Made by a program: the position numbers and the translations under genes. Shown here in pieces: positions 1-12,518 of a DNA stretch of 64,000 nt. Location of the stretch: NCBI GenBank assembly GCA_038373885.1, contig JAWZYV010013002.1, positions 189,501 through 253,500 of the forward strand, given 5' to 3'. Under the pieces are notes generated by a model. It was given only the letters and a program-made list of their open reading frames with translations, was not told the origin of the DNA and did not search any database. Every line of letters starts with the position of its first letter. Positions within the stretch are counted from its first letter, which is position 1. This DNA comes from Cheiracanthium punctorium (Eukaryota; Arthropoda; Arachnida; Araneae; Cheiracanthiidae).

Positions 1-1619
1 CTTTTTTTTTTTTTTTTAAATAAAAACAGTTTAACTATGGGCCTCCTCCACAAGCGTCATTTTTTCCTTTAACAAATGTCTACATTTCCGCATCCAACTA
101 TTACTTACAGATTTTATTTATTTATTTATTTTTTTTTTTTTACACAACGTTCATTAAATTTTTCTAATGTTTAATGCGTGATGAGCGCATTCTGAATATA
201 TTTATTTTCACTCATCAATCCCCATCCCGAAAAGCCATCCTGATGCCATGGTTATTAATCTGTTGAAGAATGTAACACCAACAACATTCAACAATTCCTT
301 AATTCCCCAATAAACAAACTCCCCATCATTCGGGACGACAGCCCCAGTCCTGGCTAAAGGTCCCAAAACACCGTTAACAAACAAACGAAACAAACTCCCC
401 GAAAAGATTTATCCCTCCCTCTGCCCTCCACCGCTCTTCCAGGAAACGATTCGGACATGACAAACCAACATTCCTTCATACCTCACACATTCGAAGTTTT
501 TGTACGATCCCTCTTTCGCTTTCCACCACACACAATTTGAACCTCTTCATATCCCTTGCTACCTCACTCATTCGAAGTTTTGTACGGCTGCCTCATTTGA
601 ACCTATTCATTTTACTACCTCTTTCTCACGCCGCCAGATGAACGTCATTTCCTTCGCTACTCACTCATTCGTAGTCCCTCTTCGAACGAGTGAGTAGGCT
701 CGATTCGAAGTCCCTCTTTGAACCTATTCAAAACTGATTGAAGTGCCTCCTTCACTATTCATTTTTCTGGCGCGAGTTACCCAACACTAAACGGGACACT
801 TGCCTTAAGCATAGTGCTGTTACGTGAAAATGGAAATGGAAGAAAGGGAGTGCCAAAACAAAGGCTTGTCCCGGGCGGCGTGATCTCTAGTTGCAGCACT
901 TTATATGCATAATATTTGGAAATAACCTGTTATAGGAATGCCAGTTTAGCTAAGACGAGTACGAGGGGGGGAAAAAATTGCAAGTGCACAACATAGTAAA
1001 AAAAAAGGGGGGGGGAGGGAACAACGATGGCATCTCTTATCGTGAATGGCGACAGCAGATTTTGTAAAGAGGCAAGAAGTCTTAATAATTATTGTTGAGT
1101 AATATTCATAATTACATAATTATTACAGAACTCCCGAAACTTCTGGGATCGTAAAGAATTTCCCTCTTGCACAAATTTTTAATTTTCAAATCGATGAATT
1201 CAAAATAGTTTCAATGGCCCTACCCACCGCGCATTTTCGCAATGTCGATTGGGCTTTTGCTGAGTGCTTAGTTACAGTGAAAATGAACATCCCAGGGGCG
1301 GGTGCAGTCGACAAAAGACCTGCATTCTCGCAATCGCCGACGATTTCATTTTTGTGGAGCGGCCGCAACTGACAGTTCCCACCCCATTCTCCGCCTAAAA
1401 TTGTTCTATATCAGAGCTGTCATTAATTTGGCTCCGATGCTGACCGGAATTTTCGATATTTTCAAGTAGTATTTACTGACTTTTCCGCCGTGAGAAATAT
1501 TCAGGTACATTTCCCACTGCTGGACACCCTGTCAATGAATCGATTTTTTCCTATTCTCTTTAGTACATCAACAGACAGGAAAGGGGGGGGGGGTTACCCC
1601 ACACTTCCAGAACTGCAGA
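1..1619. other. AT-rich flank without a supported gene
   Basis: I see no convincing gene. Degenerate CATTCGAAG-type motifs recur between about 485 and 720. A hAT-like terminus (GACACCCTG) ends near 1531. Poly-G/poly-A runs occur at 965-1020 and 1584-1593. A 61-codon minus-strand frame at 393-208 is followed by AATAAA, but I recognise no family and give it little weight. Confidence 0.5.
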
Positions 1620-1710
1620 GGTCTTAATAAAAACATATAAGACATTATTTAATACGGCGGATTAATTAGTTAAAATTTTTTTTATTTGGGAATACCTTAT
1701 TCCCCCGTTC

Positions 1711-2397
1711 ATTCGTTCCTATATAGACCACGCTTTCAAAGTGTGTTCTAAAAACGACCTCCTTCAAAAAGAAATTGCTTTCATAAAGAAACAATGTCAA
1801 GACGCCCACTACCCTCGAGAAATTTTCGACAATGTTTTCAAAGCTAGGCAACGTAAATTAAATGTTATAGACAACCGTCAAAAAGATAAACCACGTTTTA
1901 CTACCGCTATCCCCTTTAGCCGAGGGATAGCCAATAAACTTTCTAATATCGCCAATAAAAAGAACTTCCCTATTCCAATTAAACCTAATAAAACAATTTT
2001 TCAGCGCATTAGATCGGAAAAAGACCCAATCAACCCCATCGAAACCGCAGGGATCTATAAAATTAATTTTATATCAAACGATACTAATAAAGAAAATTGC
2101 TACATCGGCGTTACAAAAAGGAAAATTAAAGAGCGAAAAAACGAACATTTTCAAGACATTAACCTCCAGAAACAAAGTACCGCTCTGGCCCGTTTTGCTT
2201 TGAAAGAGCCCATTACCATTGATTTTAAAAATATTAAAAAAATAGCCAACTTTAAAAATAGTATATATGCCTACATTCGTGAGAGCTTAGAAATAATGAC
2301 GACAGATGGCAGTATCAACGATGCGCTTCATACAATCGACCAATCATGGGATGACGTCATTCATCGAACTTTCAAGAAGAAGAACGAAGAGATATAA
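1711..2397 (+). pseudogene. Penelope-like polyprotein fragment: RT C-terminus plus GIY-YIG endonuclease
   Basis: The frame is open from the inverted-tail junction (IRSYIDHAFKVC) to TAA. The first third is the connector after the RT domain that also occurs in the copies at 45.5 and 48.1 kb. The endonuclease follows, with GIYKI and CYIGVTKRKIKER motifs; the GIY, YIG and following Arg residues of the nicking domain are present, as is the later Glu in SLEIMTTDG. The RT palm with its YxDD motif is absent, so this is a truncated, dead copy. The first in-frame ATG is not a natural start because the ORF enters from missing upstream sequence. Confidence 0.85.
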
Positions 2398-2432
2398 AAG
2401 GAAGCCGCCATTAGTGAGAGATCCAGAAACGA

Positions 2433-2468
2433 CTGAAGATGGTTATGTGTGTAACCGAAATATATATC
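2433..2468 (+). ncRNA. Hammerhead-ribozyme-like core in PLE copy 1
   Basis: CTGAAGA, one extra base, then helix II GGTTA/TAACC with loop TGTGTG, then GAAA and a short AT hairpin ending in C. It lies about 35 nt after the endonuclease stop codon. Hammerhead motifs are known in Penelope-like elements. The order of core residues fits, but the extra base before helix II is atypical and I could not pair a helix I. Confidence 0.4.
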
Positions 2469-2524
2469 ATGTACGGGGAATAAGGTATTCCCAAATAAAT
2501 AAAAAAAATTTTAACGGTCTTAAT

Positions 2525-3959
2525 CTTTCTGTGCAGCCAGCTGTAAGTTTGGATGAATGTGTTTTGAAAATCTGAAAAAATAAACAATAAGCAAGTGGTG
2601 TTTATTAATTACTTGCAGCATTTATAAAACACCATAAAGCGCCATTTACAGTAGGAAATAATTTATTCTTATGACTACTCTTCTTGAATGACAGATTGTT
2701 TCTCTAACGAGATATTTTACGACCTGAAGCTGCAGTGAATGGTTGTAACCCTCTCTTCAGGTCGGGAGGGAGAAGAGCGGACACTCAGCAGATGCACCCC
2801 CCCCCTTCCACACACACCATTAATACGAGACTAAACAAATCAACTTCCTTTCTCGAAATCACTCGTGAAATGAAAATACGAATTAATGAAGTTAAGAAAA
2901 GATACATAAAATAATTTCTCTCAACGAACTTAACACAGAAAAATTAGAAACTAAGAATTTGAATGAAATGGAAAAAGCATAGTTGAGCTGCTAATCGTGA
3001 CCTAGTGCTTCATTTCTTGACCTTTTCTTGACTTTCGTGACCTTTTTGCAGTTTCTTGACTTTTCCGTGACTTTCGTGACCTTTGCATGATGGTAGACAC
3101 CCTGAAAAAGCAGTACCGATCATTTTAGGTAAAACCATACCTATTAATTTCACACATTTGAACGTGTTTAATCGCTTTTCCCAAGAATGGGATCTTTATC
3201 TTTTATCAACTCATAGTTGGTCCCCTAAAGTAAAGATTTTTTCGCGTGAAAACTGACACCATCACAGAAGGTAAAGTGGTTGAGTCACCATTTTTAACAT
3301 TACATTTCTGGCTAACTATTTCACTTATACACGGGATTTGTTTTATTAATTTTCTTAGGCAAAGAACAACATTCTTCTAAATATAAAGGGTATAAAAGGA
3401 GAGACCTTATAAAAACTAAATTTCGTATTTTAATATGTATACAACCCCAGTAAAAAAAAAAATGCCATGTCTGAAAGCTACTCTTAATTTGACGAACTTT
3501 TTTAATTGGAAGTATATTTCGATCACTTACAGTTTAAAAAATAATCACCTTAACATCTATTTTGAATCAGCCAGTATAGCAATGCCATTTTTGCATACAT
3601 AATAGGTTTAGCGTTTTCCCTGAATTTTATATGTTTTATGGGGTCTATCTAACCAAAACTGGCCATCTTATAAAGGTGGTAAAGTGTGGTGGTTGTAAAG
3701 TAAAATTGCCTAAAAGTGGTCACAATAAACAAGTGGTCTCTTTACCAGATTCCACTATATATGAGTGGGTATGCAGTCAAAGCCCATGTTGCCCTGATCG
3801 CATACCTAGAATTTAAGCAGTTTTGATTCTGTAGGCAAGGAGAAGCTTGAGCTGCTTTTCTCTGTTTGATTATTTTATGTACAATAAAATCTGTTCTAAA
3901 CAAACCCATTATTTAAGGGACATTTGTCTCCAATGGAAATATTTCTCTTTTCAATACAA
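2525..3959. other. Intergenic repeats, no supported gene
   Basis: A block at 3000-3101 repeats TTGACTTTCGTGACC-like words and ends with GACACCCTG, a hAT-type terminus resembling the one at 13010. A 61-codon frame at 3631-3816 has CGGC and CSQSPCC cysteine pairs but matches no domain I know. The rest is AT-rich. Confidence 0.5.
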
Positions 3960-4242
3960 CAGGGTGGCTACAGAAATTGAGAAAAAAAGTTCCCTGATTT
4001 TTCCCCGATTTCCCTGACTATCTTTATCAAATTTCCAGAACTGATTATATACCTACATACCATAATCTTTCATGTAAATCACCATTGTGTATCATGCACC
4101 AACAGGTGAATGCTTCATATAGGGAAATAAATAATACAAAACCACAAAAATGCTTAATACAGTAGACCGCCGAAAATCCGGACGCCTAAAAACCGGAAAG
4201 ACCAAAAAACCGGACATTTTTTGGATTTCAGTTTTTTCCCTT

Positions 4243-4273
<31 letters not shown>

Positions 4274-4338
4274 AAGATAAATAAATAAACTACAGGATGT
4301 TCAAGCATTATACTAGTTTGTTATCATAACAATAGCGT

Positions 4339-4340
4339 CA

Positions 4341-4397
<57 letters not shown>

Positions 4398-4421
4398 GTA
4401 TAGTATATATATATATATATC
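4339..4421. repeat. AT/AC compound microsatellite
   Basis: Runs of (AT)n, (AC)n and (AT)n follow each other directly. A second (AT)n run lies at 5468-5492. Confidence 0.95.
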
Positions 4422-6470
4422 CAAAACCTCAGGGTAAAATCTGACTCGTGACCTAACTTTCCTTCTTTGCATTCCAAAGATTTAACTGTTATTTCTAAAC
4501 AGAAACGCAAAAAGGGGGTGGAGACACTTCCTGTTAGTGTAAAGCATTAAGCTTTAATAATCAATAATCGGTAGAGATATTATTTTTAATTTAATGTTAT
4601 TCTTTCTAAGGAGGCAGATAAATTAATTAAACTCTTTATAACATCATTCAAGTCTGCAGTAAAAACATACATTAGCGTAAATACCATTGGAAGCCTTGTT
4701 TAAAAAAACGCATAAATAAAAATTTCAGTAAGCACGTGCAATGAAGACAAGAATGTAACAACTTGTTTGGAAAGTGAAAGCTCCAGTCACAGACAAACCG
4801 GCTCCAGTCACTCCGGTGAAGGGTGGGAACGTCTGCGCACCCACAATCAGTGTTTTAGTGCATGGGATGGCGATAAAAATTGCTGTTATATCTTTTTATC
4901 CTTTGATACTGGAAGATTTTTTTTTTATTTTAAGTTGTGACTACGTTCACGTTATTGGGCAAGCAATATATACGCCAGGCTTGCCAGATTTGGCTAATAT
5001 TAGCCAATTTGGCTATTTTTGATCACGATTGGCTAGAAAATTTGTAAAGAAAATAGCCAACCTGATTTTGGCTAATTCTTGGCTATTTTTATCGTGTTTG
5101 CTAGAAATTGGCTAATATTAACTAATTTGCTCATTTTTTAAGCATATTTGACTCGATAAGTTTTTTAAAGAATTTGTCATACTATTTAGCCTTAACAAGA
5201 AGGAAAATTCTGTTACCTCCACCAACTCCAACAAGAGAGGAAGGTGGGATCATGCGTCAGGTCTCTAAAGATCCTATCATTAACCTTGACGTCGGACCGA
5301 GAGTTGTTGCGTTGGTGGCCGGTGCGGTCCTATTTGATGGGGGAGTATTCTTTCCAAATTTTGGCGTTAGGGAATGATGCTGCCGCCACTTTATTATTTT
5401 ATTTTATTGCTTGCCTATTTTTATTTTTAATTCGTCGCCAGTGGTGGACTGACACCGGTGCATTGCAGATATATATATATATATATATATATCGCTAATT
5501 TTTATTTATTTTAGATTTGTTATATTAAATTTTATGATTACATAGCAACAGTTACAATAATCTAATATATAAAATTCTCCTGTCCCAGTGTTAGTCACCT
5601 AACTCCTCCGAAACCACTCGACCAATTTTAATGAAATTTTCTATGTATATTCGTTAGGTCATAGAATAGGTTTTTAACTATGTCTCATACCCCTAAGTCA
5701 TAAGGGCGGTCCACCCCAAAATGTTTAGCCCCCGAGTGCTATTCATTTCAATCAGGATTTCTGTGTAGACATTAGCGTGTCGAATCACTTTTCAAATGTG
5801 TTTGCCAGATAATGTGGAGAGGGGGGTGGAGAAGTTAATAAAATGTTGAAAGTCGCACAAGGTTTGCAATTTTTGATAATTGATCGCTAAATGTGGTGCC
5901 AAAACGCGACAATTTATTATAAATATATTTCGCGTATAGTTAGAAAACGCATGGCGTATATTGTAAAAGAGTTTTATTAGGCGATTTTAACCCTCTGAGC
6001 GTCTTAGAAATGGGCAAATAATGTAAAGTTGTTTTCACGGTAAAGTTTACAAGAGCCTTTAGAATTATTGAAAAAAAAAAAAAAAATTTTTAGGAAGATT
6101 TGTAATAATTAAAAAATCAACTTCGAAATATGTACAACATTAAGATTAATTTTTTTTTATAATACGTGACAGTTATAGACAATTTAAATTATAGATGCAT
6201 TGCAGTGAAAACTGGAATGCAGTTGACGGGATTTTACGTCTCAGCCGCTTGGAGGGTTAATATAGATTTCTATTCCGAAGAAGTTCTCTGTGGAACAAGA
6301 AAGGAAAACACTGTACACTCATGGATTATGATTCCCATTTCATGTCTTTGCGGCATAGTATGAATATGCCTATAGGACGAATATGCCTGGCGAAGATTGT
6401 AAAACAGTTTCAGTAGGCGATTTTAAGATAGATTTCGATTCCAAAGATGCATTTTATGGTACAAGAAAGA

Positions 6471-6975
6471 GTTGATTCCTATTTTAACATCCCCACTCTC
6501 GCCAACCTAAAAAATCCCCGTACTTTGGCGAGATTTGCAGTCATGTGTCTCTGGGAGTTATGCACAAGTTTTAACGGTACTTACGTATTATCCCGGCGGT
6601 CCGGCAAGACAAGCAATTTTTAACCAAGATAAATGCCGGGCACATGAAATTGTTGATGGTTTGGAATACGATTGTACGATACGGTAAGTACCGTTTCAAC
6701 GCTCCCAAAAGAACCAGATGAAAACTAAAGTAAACAAACCAGCGATAAACGCACCAGTTAAGGAATCTGAAGACACTTAATTATTAAAACTACATTAATT
6801 GGCAATTCAAAATAAATAAAAATGTAACGGCATGCTGTGCTTGCATGTTGTTCCAAATCACCATTTTATTTCTATATTACGATTGCCACATTAATGCAAA
6901 AAATCGTCATGGTAACTGCATATGTTTAATGATCGCCACCTTGGCGAGAGTCGAGGCGTTAAAGTAGGAATCAAC
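6471..6975. mobile_element. MITE with 9-bp target duplication, copy A inside the Helitron
   Basis: Termini are GTTGATTCCTATTTTAAC and the inverse GTTAAAGTAGGAATCAAC, with CTCTCGCCAA just inside both ends. The 9-bp repeat CAAGAAAGA flanks it, a size typical of Mutator-like insertions. About 60 bp of its middle are missing compared with copy B at 8097. Confidence 0.75.
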
Positions 6976-7299
6976 CCAAGAAAGACAAACCGGTACATTC
7001 ATGGATTATGATGCACATTCGAAACAATATATAAAACGATGAAGTATATTTGTAATATACTTGGCGAAGATTGTAAAATAGTTTTAGTAGGCGATTTTAA
7101 GATAGATTTCGATTCCAAAGATGGGTTTTACGAAACAAGCAAGAAAAATACAGCACAGTTATAAATAATGATACACTTTTGAAACTTAATGGAATAAGTA
7201 AGAAAAATAGGGACAACGTATAACTAATGATACGATTTTAATATATAGCACTATAGTGTGTATTTAAAACCTGAAAGTGTTTCAGATTTTCATCCTTTT

Positions 7300-7443
7300 T
7301 TCTTTCCGAACATGTAACCTGTAAGGAAAGTATTGTAATCATGAAAAAAATTCGACTTCGAGATTTTGATGTATTAACACGTTTTGAGGTCTTCTGAATT
7401 GATTTATGCTATTTTTATGAGATGTATGTTTGTGTGTGTGTGT

Positions 7444-7490
<47 letters not shown>

Positions 7491-7716
7491 TGAACACGAT
7501 AGCTCCTAAACGGGGCATTCGATTGAGCTCAAATTGGGTATATATGTTATAAACCACCATCGTAAGACCGACATTGATTTTGATGTGTATAGAACTTATA
7601 GTTTTTCTACTGGGCTACTACAAAGATTTCTTTTACATTATGGCTTATGGGGGGGAAATTCTTGAAAGTGCTCTAGCGTTTAAACGGTACATTCGATTGA
7701 ACTCATATTGGGTATA
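7300..7716. repeat. Dispersed repeat with TG microsatellite (also at 51.1-51.65 kb)
   Basis: The block runs from about CTTTCCGAACATG through (TG)n at 7432-7488 into two diverged AACGGTACATTCGATTGA units. The same order of words, including GATAGCTCCTAAAC and the microsatellite, recurs at 51097-51650. It is a dispersed repeat of unknown type lying just before the second Helitron start. Confidence 0.8.
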
Positions 7717-8096
7717 TCTAATAAATAAAATTCTCATGTCACAGTGTTAGTTACATGTTGAAAGTCGCACAAGGATTTGCAATTTTTGATAATGGATCGC
7801 TAAATGGGGAGCCAAAACGTGACAATTTATTATAAATATATTTCGAGTATAGTTAGAAAACGCCTGGCGTATATTGTAACACAGTTTTATTAGGCGATTT
7901 TAATATTGATTTCTATTCTGAAGAAATGCTTTGTGGAACAAGAATAGGAAACACTGTACACTCATGGATTATGATTCCCATTTCATGTCTTTGCGGCATA
8001 GTATGAATATGCCTGGCGAAGATTGTAAAACAGTTTCAGAAGGCGATTTTAAGATAGATTTCGATTCCAAAGATGTGTTTTATGGTACAAGAAAGA

Positions 8097-8658
8097 GTTG
8101 ATTCCTATTTTAACGCCCCCCCACTCTCGCCAACCTAAAAAATCTCCGTACTTTGGCGAGCTTTGCAGTCATGGGTCTCTGGGAGTAATGCACAAGTTTC
8201 AACGGTACTTACGTATTATCCCGGAGGTCCTCCAAGACAAGAAATTTTCACCAAGATAAATGCCGGGCACATGAAATTGTTGATGGTTTGGAATACGATT
8301 GGCAATAGTTTGCCAGCAAATTTGACGAAAAAGTAGTTTGGCGGAAGTGAGCGCCGGCATAATACGTACGTACCGTTTCGGCGCTCCCAAAAGAACCAGA
8401 TGAAAACTAAAGTAAACAAATTAGCGATAAACGCACCAGTTAAGGAATTTGAAGACACTTTATTATTACAACTACATTAATTGGCAATCCAAAATAAATA
8501 AAAATGTAACGGCATGCTGTGCTTACATGTTGTTCCAAATCGCCATTTTAATTCTAAATTATGATTGCCACATAAATGCAAAAAATTGTCATTGTAACTG
8601 CATATGTTTAATGATCGCCACCTTGGCGAGAGTAGAGGCGTTAAAGTAGGAATCAACC
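8097..8658. mobile_element. MITE copy B inside the Helitron repeat
   Basis: Same termini and same CAAGAAAGA flanks as copy A. Since the sequence outside is also shared, the second copy arose by duplication of the Helitron segment after insertion, not by a second transposition. Confidence 0.75.
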
Positions 8659-9007
8659 CAAGAAAGACATACATGGTATACGCATGTATTATGATGCGCA
8701 TTCGAAACAATATATAGAACGATGAAGTGTAGTTGTAATATACATGGCGAATATTGTAAAATAGTTTTAGTAGACGATTTTAAGATAGATTTCGATTCCA
8801 AAGATGGGTTTTACGAAACAAGAAAAAAAATACAGCACAGTCATGAATAATATTAACTTTCCAACTTAATGGAATATGAGAGAAAAATAGGGACGACGCA
8901 TAAATTATGATACGATTTTAATATATATCGCTATAGTGCGTATTTAAAATCTGAAAATGTTTCAGATTTTCATCCTTTTATTATTATTTTTTTTGGACAA
9001 ATTTTTT

Positions 9008-9100
9008 TATGGAATGACTATGAATAAGTCTCAAGGCCAAACTATGTTTGTTTGTGGCTTAGATTTGATCACGCCATGTTTGTTCACTCTATTCCGTTAA
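9008..9100 (+). pseudogene. Helitron Pif1-like helicase C-terminal fragment
   Basis: The frame reads YGMTMNKSQGQTMF, matching the conserved C-terminal helicase motif of Helitron Rep/Hel proteins, where the family normally reads A-M-T-I-N-K-S-Q-G-Q-T. It continues into VCGLDLITPCLF and stops at TAA before the expected GQLYVALSR block. About 30 codons remain, lying about 265 nt before the Helitron 3' end, which is the expected position. Confidence 0.8.
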
Positions 9101-10350
9101 GGGATTGATATTATTTTTTAGTAAAATTATTGTAATTAGCGATATATATAAATGTAAAGAATAAATTACAATGAATTAAAAATATAAATGTTTGGTATTG
9201 TGTTATTTTTATATTCCAGCATTGTTCACAGCGCTCCATGCCTCTTCCACTCATATACCACATCCTCACACACTTACCATAAGTTTTCTTTCATAACATT
9301 TCTTTCTACTAAAATAATCCTAGGAATAATTTATATGTTAAAACAACGCTTGCCGGGTCAGCTAGTTATTTATATATTTATGTTGTTTTTAACTAATATT
9401 AATGCACTGTAAGACAAAGGATAAAACTTTTCATGCTGTGTAAATGAATAAAATTTTATTTCTAAAGTTAAGAGTCAGACCATTTTGAAAGAAATACTTT
9501 TCTATTTTATACTCAAAATTTGTTTGTATAGACCAGGCGCACATCCAGAAGGGGGTTCTGGGACCAATTTTATTTTTCTCTGAAGGTTGAGCATGTACGA
9601 AATTCAAGAGCAGAAAAGAGAAGTTTCTCTTTAAATTTTTTAACAAATGTTTTAAATCAAAAAATTTGAGAGAAATTCGCTCCCCCCGCCCTCCCGTTTA
9701 TTTAAAAATGATGTTCATACTCTATTCCAACCTCAAATTCTGCAAGGCGTTATTAAAATCCAAAAGATGGCACTGCAAACGCTGGTTTGGCTATTTTTGG
9801 CTAATTTTCAGAAGCAATTTGGCTATTTTCATAAATTTTGATCTGGCAACCCTGATATACGCGGCAATTAGTAGGGCGCCTTTTTTTTTCTTTTCTTTTT
9901 TTTTTTTCTTTTTTAAAGTAAATTCAATAGAACAATTTCTACAGTACAACCTACGGATCGCGGAGATTTCGAAAAAAGTTTATAAAAATACATAGTTCAC
10001 GGCGAGACCCCGTAATCCATGATGTAGCCGCTACTTTTTTTTTTTTTTTTTTTTTAATGAAATGACCAATATTCCGGAAAATCCGAGAATCCGGAATCGC
10101 CGTTGTCCCGTCCATTCCAGATTTTCGGCTTTGTACTGTATTAATAAAATTGTAGTTCAGTTTCATAAATCCAAACATAAAACTTAGTTGAACACTAAAA
10201 GACAATATGTAGCAGAAAGTTTCCTCGTTTTATAAAGATAGTGTTCAATTTTAAGCGTAAGGATGACTGATCAAAATAAACTGGCCACCTAGCCAACTTA
10301 TTCTATTTCAATCAATGTATCGTTTCAAATTTTAAAAAATATGCAAAAAG

Positions 10351-12518
10351 TAGGGATGCACCGAATATTCGGTTGGTATTCGGTATACTGCCTATTCAGC
10401 AGACAAACTGAATATTCGGTTTGGCGGAATACTTAAATATGTTGGAGCTAAATAATTTTTATTAAACTAAATATATTTAACTGAATTCAAATTTAAGATG
10501 CTAAAAATTTATTTTGCCCAATTGTTTTCCCCTGGCCTTGCATCAGCCATCTATTTCATAAAGTTTTTTTCATGTGCCAATTAGGCTTAAGTTTTGTTTA
10601 TGTTATTCACCCATGGGTTAAACCTATCTTAATTGTATTAAAGTTCAACTAAAATTAATTAATATCAGTTTAAAAATAAAATTCAAATGGTTTTAAAACT
10701 TCTTCATAACCCTAAATAGTAGTAGCTTTAATAAATTAAAAATGTAAACAAAATAAAACCCCTAATTCTTATTGAAAAAAAAAATTAATTAAATAAATAA
10801 AATTGAAATAATATACTTTTTATTCATTGAAGACCCAAGACAACTTCAAAGTAAAATTTAAAAACCTAAGCTCAATATTTAATAAAGTTGTTGACTACTG
10901 CTGCTGGATGGAAATAGCCTCCGAACTATGGCCCAGTAGTTTAATGATGTCATGCTTCCTGAAAAATAAGGGTCTTCCTTTTGACAAATAGATGCTTAGG
11001 TTCTCTAAAGAATCATGGGCGTAAGAGAATTAGTTCTTGTTAGGGTAGGACTTTTAACTAATGTTTAAACCATGGGTGAAGAGTGAAAAGCCTGAAGTGA
11101 AAGGCAATTTTCTGAGGTTGTTTTCAATATGCAAATTTATTGAACCTTTATTTTATGCAAATGTTGCATACTTTTTTATTCTGTAACTGTAAAATTAACC
11201 TGTTTTATATAGTATATAAAGTGTCTGCTTTATGAGAAAACACACAGGCCAGGCTGCTGATACAGCTAGAAGGTTGCCCTAGTCATGGGAAGGGCATGAT
11301 GTATTTCTGCCAGATATTTTATAAAAGGCTTGCATTGTAACTGGAAATTTTTCCATTTAAATTTATTGCATATGGCCTGGTTTATCTTAAAATCTGAAAT
11401 TGTTTTTAAATTTTTTTGTTTTGTAAGTGTTCTTTTTGTACAATGTTTAAATAAATTTAAGTAGAGAAAATATAAAGTGTCGTCAATTTTTAAAGCCTTC
11501 ACCTCTAGTGGTACAACTCAAACTGTGGGTCATTTTCATGACATACTTGGCATTTCATCCACGGACCCAACAAAATATTCGTCACCCGAATAGTAAACAA
11601 ATTTAAGTATTCACCAATTGGTAAACAAATACATATTTTTTATATCAAAGAAATGAAAGATATAGTATAGTACCATAGTACTAAATTAATTTAAGTTGTT
11701 ACTTACTAATACAGGGTTTGCGTTTACTCAGATTTCTGAGTCATTTACCCAAATTTTCTTGACTGTGATACAAAAAATTACGCACATAATGGGTTTTGCA
11801 TAGGCAAAAACCCATATCTCTCAAGATAATGGGCCTTTGTGGCCCACTTTTATCAGATGTCAGCGCGATCCCTGCTAATATCACATGAGAATACGCGTTA
11901 GAAACCCTTAGAAAGTCCACCTACCAAGCCACTCCCCCTTCCTTGGCAGATCCCCCTAGCATAACGTTGCCACAATCACACAAAAAACTAAAGTCACAAT
12001 GAAATTAGTTTTAATGTAAGAGAAAACACTCAGATTCTAAATTTAAATTTTGTTGCTTTTCAATTTTTCTTAAATCTTATGACACATTACATTACATTAA
12101 CCTGTGCTATTACTAACTCATTTAAATTTGAAACAGTCACCAGGAAAAAAAAAAAAAAAAAAAAAACTCATAACATTGAGTGTTCATAAATATGTAAAGT
12201 CAATTAAATTCTATTTTTTTAAAATAAAATATGAAGGTAAAAAAATTACCAGCATTTCACTAATATTTTAAAAAGTTATTAATAATATATAAAGGAAGTA
12301 CTTGGATATTAAATTTTGCCGCAATTTAATTTATAAAGTTTTACACCATATGAAATATGAAATTTTGTTCAGGATCAAAATAATCAAACTAATCATTTCA
12401 AACTTTAATAACGGTTTAATAAATTTTGACCAAGTATTTGGTATTCGGCCGAATATTCGGTTAGAATCTTAACGGAATATTCGGTATTCGGCAAAATATG
12501 GTATTCGGTGCATCCCTA
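10351..12518. mobile_element. hAT element with TAGGGATGCACCGAATA termini
   Basis: The left end TAGGGATGCACCGAATATTC is mirrored at the right by GTATTCGGTGCATCCCTA. The flanks are 8-bp GCAAAAAG and GTAAAAAG (7 of 8 identical). Subterminal arrays of GTATTCGG occur in both arms. At 2168 bp it is near a full hAT in size, but no ORF resembling a transposase survives. Confidence 0.85.

Larger units (their letters stand above)
1629..2515 (+). mobile_element. Penelope-like retroelement copy 1 (5'-truncated, inverted 3' tail at its left)
   Basis: The unit is flanked by a 9-bp direct repeat GGTCTTAAT at 1620-1628 and 2516-2524, read as a target-site duplication. It begins with an inverted copy of the element's own 3' tail (the GGGAATAAGGTATTCCC segment, inverted near 1687-1703 and direct near 2477-2492), then switches to the coding strand at about 1710. 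The body carries the end of a reverse transcriptase ORF fused to a GIY-YIG endonuclease, the architecture of EN+ Penelope-like elements. It is the same family as the palindromic copy at 21.1-21.9 kb. Confidence 0.85.
5561..9365 (+). mobile_element. Helitron with a decayed helicase end and a second 5' terminus
   Basis: The 5' terminus TCTAATATATAAAATTCTC follows an A, and the 3' terminus CGGGTCAGCTAG is followed by T. This is the Helitron rule: TC...CTAG inserted between A and T, without target duplication. A second, nearly identical 5' terminus lies at 7717. The stretches after each start (about 5850-7250 and 7754-8960) are diverged copies, so the unit is a tandem or 5'-duplicated Helitron sharing one 3' end. 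A Pif1-like helicase fragment lies just before the 3' end. No Rep domain was seen. Confidence 0.85.
4976..9854. mobile_element. hAT element interrupted by a Helitron
   Basis: Termini are CAGGCTTGCCAGAT at 4976 and, in reverse, CAGGGTTGCCAGAT at 9854. They are flanked by a perfect 8-bp target duplication ATATACGC (4968-4975 and 9855-9862). Subterminal TTGGCTAATTTTGGC-like repeats fill both arms. Without the Helitron it is about 1.1 kb, with no transposase, so it is non-autonomous. Confidence 0.9.
4160..10138. mobile_element. pogo/Tigger-like element, split by hAT and Helitron
   Basis: Terminal inverted repeats begin CAGTAGACCGCCGAAAATCC at 4160 and, in reverse, CAGTACAAAGCCGAAAATCT at 10138. 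TA dinucleotides flank both ends, as in Tc1/mariner/pogo insertions. After removing the inner 4.9-kb hAT, about 1.1 kb remains, with no transposase recognised. Poly-A/T runs occur near both ends. Confidence 0.7.

Noticed and set aside
208..393. 61-codon minus-strand frame followed by AATAAA
   Set aside because: No recognised family, splice site or homologous pattern; kept only as a remark in the flank entry.
7339..7560. 73-codon His/Thr-rich frame
   Set aside because: Translation of the TG microsatellite.
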